Positions 32,263-37,945 of a stretch of 37,945 nucleotides of DNA are shown here, piece by piece. Source of the stretch: CAZHTF01 sp964535305. Its GTDB lineage: Bacteria; Planctomycetota; Phycisphaerae; UBA1845; Fen-1342. The notes beneath the pieces are model-generated. The model did not search any database and was not told the origin of the DNA. It saw only the letters and a list, made by a program, of their open reading frames with translations. The stretch spans positions 1 through 37,945 of the forward strand of contig CAZHTF010000024.1 of NCBI GenBank assembly GCA_964535305.1. Reading direction: 5' to 3'. Each line of letters begins with the position of its first letter. Within the stretch, counting starts at the first letter, position 1. Made by a program: the position numbers and the translations under genes.

Positions 32263-33798
32263 GTGCTGCACGCGTTTCCGAAAGAGCTCGAGGATTACCG
32301 CCGCACCATCGAGGACTCCGCTCGTAAAGAGGGCCTGGACTTCTTCGACACCGTCTTTGAGATGGTCGATTTCGACCAGATGAACCAGATCGCTGCGTAC
32401 GGCGGATTTCCGACGCGCTATCCGCACTGGCGATTTGGGATGGAATATGAGCGGCTCAAGAAGCAGCACTCGTACGGTCTGGGCAAGATCTATGAGATGG
32501 TGATCAACAATGACCCGTGCTACGCCTACCTGCTGACGGACAACGAGCTGGTCGACCAGAAGCTGGTGATCTCGCACGTCTACGCGCACTGCGATTTCTT
32601 CAAGAACAACATCTGGTTCAGCAAGACCGATCGAAAAATGATGGACGGCATGGCCAACCACGCCACGCGCGTCTGGAAACACATCGAGCGCGAGGGCTTC
32701 GAGCCGGTCGAGCATTGGCTGGACGTTTGCCTGACGCTCGAGAACCTGATCGACCCGTACCTGCCGTTCATGCGGCGGCAGGCCGATAGCGACCCGCGGC
32801 AGCGCGAGGCGACCGCGCGTGAGCGCGTCGAGCAGCGCGTGGTGCGCTTCCCTTCCAAGCCGTACATGGAGCGCTACATCAACCCGCCGGCGGTGCTCTC
32901 GGCCGAGCGCGCCCGCGAGCAGAAGGAGCTCGAGCAGCAGCGGCGAGCGTTTCCGGCGACGCCGCTGCGGGATGTGCTGCTGTTTCTGGTTGAGCACGCG
33001 CCGCTGGAGGACTGGCAGGCGGATCTGCTGGCGATCATCCGCGATGAGGCGTATTACTACGCGCCGCAGGGCCAGACCAAGATCATGAACGAGGGCTGGG
33101 CGACGTACTGGCACTCGCGGCTGATGACGCGCTATCACTTGCGCGACCACGAGCTGATCACGTACTGCGATCATCACTCCGGCACGCTGGCGACCTCGCC
33201 CGGACGGCTGAATCCCTACAAGATGGGCGTCGAGCTCTTCCGCGACATCGAGGACCGTTGGAACAAGGGCCGCTTCGGCAAGGCGTATGAGGAATGCGAG
33301 TCGATCGAGCAGCGCCGCCGCTGGGATACCGGGCTGAACCAGGGCCGCGAGAAGATCTTCGAAGTCCGCCGCGTGCACAACGACGTGACCTTCATCGACG
33401 AATTTCTGACGCCCGAGTTCGTCGATCGCTACCAGCTTTACCACTACCGGCACGACCCGGCGACCGGCCGCATGATCGCGGTGAACCGCGATTTTCAGCA
33501 GATCAAGCAGCGGATGCTGTTCATGCTGACCAATCACGGCCAGCCGTACATTTACGTCGTGGACGGCAACTACGCCAATCGTGGTGAGCTGTTCCTGGCG
33601 CACAAGCACGTGGGCGTCGATTTGGATATCAAGTTCGCCAACGAGTGCCTGAAGAACCTGCGGATTGTCTGGCAGAGGCCGGTGCACCTGCAGGCGCGAA
33701 TCGACGACGACATGATGCTCTTCAGTGCGAATGGCGAGAGCGTGCGGCAGCAGAAAATCAAGGACGATCTGCCCAAGCCGGCGCACAGCATCAGTTGA
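32263..33798 (+). CDS. SpoVR family protein
   Basis: A 511-residue protein matching SpoVR over its whole length: GLDFFDTVFEMVDFDQMNQIAAYGGFP-like N-terminus, YPHWRFGMEYE, HSYGLGKIYEMVINNDPCYAYL, HVYAHCDFFKNN, the Gly/Trp-rich NEGWATYWHS and an ETGRNKIFEV-like segment near 360 (here TGLNQGREKIFEV). In Bacillus SpoVR takes part in cortex formation; in non-sporulating bacteria the homologue (YcgB) is linked to stress response and usually lies beside a PrkA/YeaG kinase and a YeaH/YhbH protein. Neither is in the window, so it stands alone. Translation starts at GTG 32263 behind a perfect AGGAGGT, so expression may be high. Biochemical activity is unknown. Confidence 0.95.
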   Translation: MLHAFPKELEDYRRTIEDSARKEGLDFFDTVFEMVDFDQMNQIAAYGGFPTRYPHWRFGMEYERLKKQHSYGLGKIYEMVINNDPCYAYLLTDNELVDQKLVISHVYAHCDFFKNNIWFSKTDRKMMDGMANHATRVWKHIEREGFEPVEHWLDVCLTLENLIDPYLPFMRRQADSDPRQREATARERVEQRVVRFPSKPYMERYINPPAVLSAERAREQKELEQQRRAFPATPLRDVLLFLVEHAPLEDWQADLLAIIRDEAYYYAPQGQTKIMNEGWATYWHSRLMTRYHLRDHELITYCDHHSGTLATSPGRLNPYKMGVELFRDIEDRWNKGRFGKAYEECESIEQRRRWDTGLNQGREKIFEVRRVHNDVTFIDEFLTPEFVDRYQLYHYRHDPATGRMIAVNRDFQQIKQRMLFMLTNHGQPYIYVVDGNYANRGELFLAHKHVGVDLDIKFANECLKNLRIVWQRPVHLQARIDDDMMLFSANGESVRQQKIKDDLPKPAHSIS

Positions 33799-33876
33799 GC
33801 GGCGGGCTGGTGGATCGCGGCGTTGCGAGACGCGCCGCCGCGGTGGGAACGGCGACGAATTCAAGGCGAGACGCAC

Positions 33877-34725
33877 ATGCCGCATGCCGCGAACGCACAC
33901 CGCCTGGCCGGGCTCGATTGGCTGCCCGCGCATCGCAAGGCCTCGCTTGAGCGCGTCTGCGAGCATGTGCTGGATCTGGCGCACGAGGCGGCCCAGTTGC
34001 AGGCGCGGCGCGCCAGCGTCGCGCGGCGCGTTGCGCGCGGGTTGAACGCCGCGGCGCTGCTGCTCGCCACGCTCGCGGCCATGCTGCCGATCCTCTCGCA
34101 GATGTATGCCGGCGGTCCCTGGTGGACTGAACCCGGCAGCGGCGCTTTGTTGCTGATCGCGGCAGGCGGCGTCTTCACCGGCAACCGCTTGTTCGCCCTC
34201 GAGCGCACCGCGCGACGAGCAGCTCGGGCGAGCGCCGCGATCCGCGAAGAGGCACAGCACTTCGAAATGTGCTGGCTGCAAGAAATCGTCGGCTGGCCGC
34301 AAGGCGACCTGAGCGTAGAGCAGACGCGGCGATTGATCGCGTTGTGCGATCGCTTTCGCGCCCAAACGCAGCACCGCGCAAGCGGCGCTGCACGCACGGA
34401 AGCGGAGCGCGGCGCGGGTGCGGACGGCTGGCGGGAATCGCCGCTTTCGGAAATCGACGCGCCCGCCGATCTCGCAGCGTCGCGATTGGCGAGCGCGAAG
34501 ACACCCAGCCCGGCGACCGCCGTGTCGGCGACAGAAGTCGCTGGCCCCGTTTCGTCGTCGTCCGGATCAGCCGGTTCCTCGGCGGGTGTTTCAGGTCCGC
34601 CGCGCGAGTCTGTGGTTGCGCCGGGCGCTGTGTCGTCGCCGCGCATTTCGGTTGAATCGCAGCCGGCGCGGGTGCGTACCGCACTGCCGCCGAGGCGCCG
34701 GCCGGAGTATCACGACGACGATTGA
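33877..34725 (+). CDS. Two-helix membrane protein with a disordered Ser/Pro/Ala tail
   Basis: A 282-residue protein. An N-terminal amphipathic helical region (about 20-55) is followed by two membrane helices (about 57-75 and 88-105) joined by a short aromatic loop (GGPWWTEPGSG). A helical segment (about 105-165) contains FEMCWLQEIVGW. The last 110 residues are rich in Ser, Ala, Pro and Val without structure-forming patterns. The helix-hairpin-helix plan recalls SLATT-type membrane modules, but I see no specific signature and do not assign it. It starts 78 bases after spoVR, with AAGG about 10 bases before ATG 33877, and converges on fliA. Possibly co-transcribed with spoVR. Confidence 0.6.
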   Translation: MPHAANAHRLAGLDWLPAHRKASLERVCEHVLDLAHEAAQLQARRASVARRVARGLNAAALLLATLAAMLPILSQMYAGGPWWTEPGSGALLLIAAGGVFTGNRLFALERTARRAARASAAIREEAQHFEMCWLQEIVGWPQGDLSVEQTRRLIALCDRFRAQTQHRASGAARTEAERGAGADGWRESPLSEIDAPADLAASRLASAKTPSPATAVSATEVAGPVSSSSGSAGSSAGVSGPPRESVVAPGAVSSPRISVESQPARVRTALPPRRRPEYHDDD

Positions 34726-34746
34726 GTGTTTCTGCCTGCCGCGTTC

Positions 34747-35595
34747 CTAGCCGCCGCCCGCGGCGAACTCGCGACGCCGGGCCTGGAGTTGCCCGCGCAG
34801 GCGCTCGACGATCGCCGAATGCATCTGGCTGACGCGCGATTCTGAGAGATCCAGCGTCAGGCCGATCTCTTTCATGGTCATCTGCTCGTAGTAGTACAGC
34901 ACGACGATCAAGCGCTCCGCGCGGCTCAGCCCGCGTGTCACCAGGTCCTTGATGTCCTGCTTCTGCGCCTCGACCACCGGGTCGACGCCCTCCTCGTCGG
35001 GCAACACGTCGGTTTCGGCCGCCTCGCGATTGTTGTTGTTCTCGCCGCCGAAGCGCGTCGAGAGCGAGACCAGCGAGACGGCGTTGGCGTCGCGCAGCAG
35101 CTTCTCGAATTCACCGCGCGACATCCCCAGGCGGCTGGCGAGCTCGTCTTCATTCGGCAGACGGCCGAGCTCGACCTCGAGCGCCCGCACGGCGTCATCG
35201 AGCTTGTGTGCACGATGCCGCACCAGCCGCGGCACCCAGTCCATGCTGCGCAGCTCGTCCAGGATCGCACCGCGAATCCGCGGCGAGCAATAGGTCTCGA
35301 ACTTTACGCCGCGCTCCAGATCGAACGCATCGATCGCGTCCACCAGTCCGAAGATGCCCGCGCTCATCAGGTCGTCCACATCGACCTCGTCCGGCAGCTT
35401 GGCGCCGATGCGTTCGGCGGTGTAGCGGACCAGGTAGAGGTAGTGCTCGACCAGGCGGTTGCGGGTGGGCTCGTCTCCAAGCGCCTTGTAGCGCAGCCAG
35501 GCGGCCTGGAGCTCAGCCTCGTCCTTGAAGCTGCGGACCTTGGTTTCGCGCGTGACGCGTCGGACACGGTGGGTTCGCGATCGATTGTGCAACAT
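34747..35595 (-). CDS. fliA: FliA/WhiG-family flagellar sigma factor (sigma-28)
   Basis: A 282-residue sigma-70-family factor with region 2 (DEVDVDDLMSAGIFGLVDAID, FETYCSPRIRGAILDELRSMDW-like segments), region 3 (LPNEDELASRLGMS) and region 4 with a helix-turn-helix (MTMKEIGLTLDLSESRVSQ). RGAILDELR and the WVPR that follows are typical of FliA/WhiG. It would direct RNA polymerase to late flagellar genes; no anti-sigma factor FlgM is in the window. ATG 35595 has AGGA about 12 bases upstream and lies four bases after the stop of the small membrane-protein gene, so it is the last gene of the flhF-flhG cluster. A Gly/Asn-rich insert (GGENNNNREAAET) separates regions 3 and 4. Confidence 0.94.
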   Translation of the reverse strand: MLHNRSRTHRVRRVTRETKVRSFKDEAELQAAWLRYKALGDEPTRNRLVEHYLYLVRYTAERIGAKLPDEVDVDDLMSAGIFGLVDAIDAFDLERGVKFETYCSPRIRGAILDELRSMDWVPRLVRHRAHKLDDAVRALEVELGRLPNEDELASRLGMSRGEFEKLLRDANAVSLVSLSTRFGGENNNNREAAETDVLPDEEGVDPVVEAQKQDIKDLVTRGLSRAERLIVVLYYYEQMTMKEIGLTLDLSESRVSQMHSAIVERLRGQLQARRREFAAGGG

Positions 35596-35599
35596 GCGT

Positions 35600-35893
35600 C
35601 TATCCTGCCTCCGGTCCGAGCGCGGACCTGGACGGGTCGGCCTGCTGAGCGCGCGTTCCGGCCAGGTGCTCGCGGTCAATGTTCAGTTTTCGGCGAACGA
35701 GGTGATCGCGCAGCGCCATGCGTGCGGTCCACGCCAGCAGTTGCGTCAACGGGTACGCAACGGCCATCGCGATCATCGCGCGGGTCAGAATCGTGGTCGG
35801 AGAATTGCCGGCGAGCAGGCCTGCGGCCGTCGCGACGGCGAAGAAGAGCAGAGCAATCTGTACGCTGAGTGTTCGAATCATGCAGACATCCAT
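35600..35893 (-). CDS. Small two-helix membrane protein between flhG and fliA
   Basis: A 97-residue protein with two hydrophobic helices (IALLFFAVATAAGLLAG and AMIAMAVAYPLTQLLAW) and a basic C-terminal tail. ATG 35893 and ATG 35881 (giving MIRTLSV) are both possible. Its stop is four bases before fliA and its start 44 bases after flhG, so it is a member of the flagellar cluster rather than a chance frame. Function unknown; a role in placement or regulation of the flagellum is only suggested by position. Confidence 0.65.
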   Translation of the reverse strand: MDVCMIRTLSVQIALLFFAVATAAGLLAGNSPTTILTRAMIAMAVAYPLTQLLAWTARMALRDHLVRRKLNIDREHLAGTRAQQADPSRSALGPEAG

Positions 35894-35937
35894 GTCTACT
35901 ATCGGCCCGCCGCCATGCGGGCTTAGCAATCCGCGCC

Positions 35938-36750
35938 TTACAGAAACAAGCTGGCCACGCGCGACCAAACTCCCGCGGGCGTGGCCGCGGCCGCGGGCGT
36001 CAGCAGTCGACGCGCAATTCGCGCCAGGCAGACGCTCGCCGCGCAGCGCGGAAAGCGCAGGCTGACGGCGCTGCGCTCGCGCACCGCGCGGGCCACGTGC
36101 GGATCGAACGGGATGTACCCAAGATCATCCAGCGCGAGTCCGAGAAACTGCTTGCTCGTCCGCCGCAGGCGCACGCTTGCCAGCTCGGCTTCGCGCGCGT
36201 TGCGGGCCATGTTCACGATCAGGCTTGCGCCGCCGGTCATTCCGCGCAAACGCAACGTCTTGAGCGTGGCGTATGCGTCGGCGATCGCGGTCGGTTCGGG
36301 CGTTGTGACGATGATCCGCCGATCCGCCGCTTCCGCGAGCCGCAGCGTCGTCTCCGAGAGGTCGGAGCCGCAGTCGATAATCAGCTGTTCACAATCGTCG
36401 CCGCCGCGTCGCAGCAGCGCTTGGCGCAGCGGCTGCCCGTTGTTGAGCTCCGCGGTTTGCGAGGCGCCACACGCGACCCGCAGTCCCTGCGCGGCCGGGC
36501 AGTCGTGTGGCGGAGCGGTTTCGTCATCCTCACCCAGCGCGGGTCGCGCCAAGTCGAGCAGAATCGCGATGTTCGCCAGCGCCGGCTCGGCATCGAGCAG
36601 CACCACGCGCTTCCCGGCGCGGGCCGCGGCGATGCCGAGGTTTACAGAGATATTGCTTTTGCCAACACCGCCCTTGCCGCTGAGCACGGCGAAGATTGCT
36701 GCGCGCGCTTCATTTGCGGGGTTGCGCTCGCCGATTGGTTGCGAAGACAT
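35938..36750 (-). CDS. MinD/FlhG-like P-loop ATPase of the flagellar cluster
   Basis: A 270-residue ATPase of the MinD/ParA class. The deviant Walker A motif SGKGGVGKS (24-32) keeps both lysines (K26, K31), switch I reads VVLLDAEPALANI and switch II LIIDCGSDLS. FlhG (also called YlxH/FleN) sets flagellar number together with FlhF. The N-terminal DQAxxLR helix through which FlhG activates FlhF is not visible; the first 17 residues are polar and different. The segment after LANI is acidic and rather divergent. It lies 28 bases downstream of flhF and upstream of fliA, which supports the flagellar assignment despite the missing helix. The C-terminal membrane-targeting helix of MinD/FlhG is represented only by WSRVASLFL. 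Confidence 0.85.
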   Translation of the reverse strand: MSSQPIGERNPANEARAAIFAVLSGKGGVGKSNISVNLGIAAARAGKRVVLLDAEPALANIAILLDLARPALGEDDETAPPHDCPAAQGLRVACGASQTAELNNGQPLRQALLRRGGDDCEQLIIDCGSDLSETTLRLAEAADRRIIVTTPEPTAIADAYATLKTLRLRGMTGGASLIVNMARNAREAELASVRLRRTSKQFLGLALDDLGYIPFDPHVARAVRERSAVSLRFPRCAASVCLARIARRLLTPAAAATPAGVWSRVASLFL

Positions 36751-36778
36751 GCGCCAGATCCGTCCGGCTCAATGCAAC

Positions 36779-37945
36779 TTACAGGAGTGCCGGGCAGACT
36801 AGCGTTGCGACAGATTCAACGCAAGCCTCATTTAGGTCCTTTGGCACACTCTGTCCATCGCAGGTATACGAGAGCGTCAGTCGCAGTCGGTCGGCGGCAT
36901 TCAGCACAACGCCCATCCCAATCAGCTCGTCCAGGTGCGTAAGCGCCAGGCGCGAGACACCCAGCGCTGCGAAATATCGCGCATTCCGCTCTTGCACGTT
37001 GGCGTCCTGGCTGGCCGGCAGCACCAGGTGCACCTCGTCGGCCCGCGCTGCGCGCAGTAGCGCCGCCAATCGCACAAATCGCCCACGATCGCGGAGCGAA
37101 ACGCCGGGCGTGTCGATCAGCAGCAGCTCGCACGCGAGTGATTTTTGCGCCTGTTTCAGGCGGGAAACCGTCTGTGCACGCTCGAAGGGCACGCCGATCA
37201 GCGCGCAATATCGTCGCACCTGGTCGTGCGTCGCGAGCCGATGCATGTCGAGCGAGAGCACCGCGACGTTTACGCCTTTGCGCAAGTGATAGTGCGCGGC
37301 GAGCTTGGCAAGCGTGGTGGTTTTTCCAACACCGGGCGGGCCGACCAGCGCCAGTGTGCGGCGCTGACCAGGAACCGGCGAGATGCCGCCAGTCGCGGGC
37401 AGCATCGCAGCCAACGCTTCACGCAGCCGCCGCGCGGCGACGTTGCGATCGCGTGCGGCATCCGCATCCAATGCGATGTGTCGCGCCAGGCGTGCGGCGA
37501 GCTGCTCGGCGACTTCGTTTTTCACCAGCTCCAGGTAGTACGGATAGGCGGCCTCGGGCAGCGCCGGCGGATCGGCCGACGCACGATTTTCTCTCGTGAG
37601 AGAAGTCGGCGGACCGGCATTCGTTGCGCGAGGCGGCGTTTCGACCGACCCGCTGGCCTGGATCCGCTGCGCCGTCGCGGCGACGTCCGGCGGTGCCCCC
37701 TCGAGGTGGATCGCCGGCTCCGGCTCGCCGACCGGCGTCGGAACCACGACCAGAGTGGCGCCCGGTGCCAATCCCGCAGCCAGGATCTGGGCGAAGACCT
37801 CGGGCGGCTCGTCTTCAATGTGCACAATCTGCGCCGGCTTGTTCAACGGCCACTCGGTTAGAGGCTGGCTGCTTACCGACGGCATAACACCATCGGCGTT
37901 GGGGATGGGGTCACCGTGCGGGTCGAAGCTGGGATAGCCCATGTC
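36779..37945 (-). CDS. flhF: FlhF-type SRP GTPase fused in frame to a DtxR/FeoA-like N-terminal segment (partial)
   Basis: At least 388 residues, open at the right edge. Counting from the first internal Met (37942), residues 130-387 are the NG domain of the flagellar GTPase FlhF: AYPYYLELVKNEVAEQL (N domain), G1 GPPGVGKTTT (201-210), DMHR (232-235), DTPG (277-280), THLDE (335-339, with His for the usual Lys) and GQSVPKDL. The first ~70 residues do not look like the FlhF basic domain. They match the end of DtxR/MntR-type regulators: the metal-site signature FDPHGDPIP, then IVHIEDEPPEVFAQILAAGL-PGA, typical of the SH3/FeoA domain. A Pro/Ala-rich linker joins the halves with no stop or frame change. 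This is either a true fusion or an assembly join near the window end. Confidence 0.75.
   Translation of the reverse strand, partial: DMGYPSFDPHGDPIPNADGVMPSVSSQPLTEWPLNKPAQIVHIEDEPPEVFAQILAAGLAPGATLVVVPTPVGEPEPAIHLEGAPPDVAATAQRIQASGSVETPPRATNAGPPTSLTRENRASADPPALPEAAYPYYLELVKNEVAEQLAARLARHIALDADAARDRNVAARRLREALAAMLPATGGISPVPGQRRTLALVGPPGVGKTTTLAKLAAHYHLRKGVNVAVLSLDMHRLATHDQVRRYCALIGVPFERAQTVSRLKQAQKSLACELLLIDTPGVSLRDRGRFVRLAALLRAARADEVHLVLPASQDANVQERNARYFAALGVSRLALTHLDELIGMGVVLNAADRLRLTLSYTCDGQSVPKDLNEACVESVATLVCPALL

Noticed and set aside
31150..34374. Very long minus-strand open frame of about 1070 codons
   Set aside because: Only the first ~312 codons counted back from the stop encode a hydrolase; the rest is antisense to spoVR and its neighbour and has no protein-like pattern.
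33877..34725. SLATT-type defence effector
   Set aside because: Only the two-helix layout is similar; no nucleotide-second-messenger synthase or other defence gene is adjacent.

Overview
The window is GC-rich (roughly two thirds G+C by eye), densely coding, and strongly G/C-biased at third codon positions. The gene set suggests a planctomycete or a close relative (inference): a solo BatA/von Willebrand protein, a pseudopilin with a C-terminal DG motif, a secreted metalloprotease/beta-helix protein ending in two dockerin-like repeats, a flagellar flhF-flhG-fliA cluster, SpoVR, and a squalene-type isoprenoid operon. No mobile element, phage gene or CRISPR array was seen.

Layout. 1-524: a topoisomerase I-type zinc-finger protein that starts abruptly beside an opposite-strand coding remnant, possibly an assembly or rearrangement junction. 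693-3047: BatA/VWA membrane protein and a small ferredoxin. 3112-7024 (minus): a Tat-exported molybdenum hydroxylase made of a fused 2Fe-2S/molybdopterin subunit, a FAD subunit with a four-cysteine insert, and a small Cys-rich protein. 7119-9181: a histone-deacetylase-fold amidohydrolase and a response-regulator diguanylate cyclase. 9199-13417 (minus): isoprenoid operon of farnesyl-diphosphate-type synthase, Dxs and squalene/phytoene synthase. 13502-15459: Aat, an AT-rich island, tRNA-Arg(CCG) and a JAMM-like protein. 15504-16595 (minus): a PilZ-REC-Hpt protein with both phosphoacceptor residues replaced. 16805-23068: a tightly coupled four-gene envelope operon (phosphodiesterase-fold lipoprotein with EF-hand loops, YheT-like lipoprotein with a cysteine nucleophile, NAD-dependent epimerase, GT-C-like membrane protein). 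23120-25675: a small membrane protein, then tmk and holB. 25788-25944: a cluster of REP-like hairpins. 25993-32088: secreted metalloprotease, pseudopilin, a small membrane protein and a membrane-anchored alpha/beta hydrolase. 32263-34725: SpoVR and a two-helix membrane protein. 34747-37945 (minus): flagellar regulation genes flhF, flhG, a small membrane protein and fliA. The flhF reading frame at the right edge continues in frame into a DtxR-type metal-binding/FeoA-like segment.

The strongest candidates for something undescribed are the four-gene envelope operon, the PilZ-REC-Hpt protein stripped of its phosphotransfer residues, the DtxR/FeoA-FlhF fusion (which must first be separated from an assembly artefact), the small Cys-rich partner of the molybdenum enzyme, and the JAMM-like gene behind tRNA-Arg.
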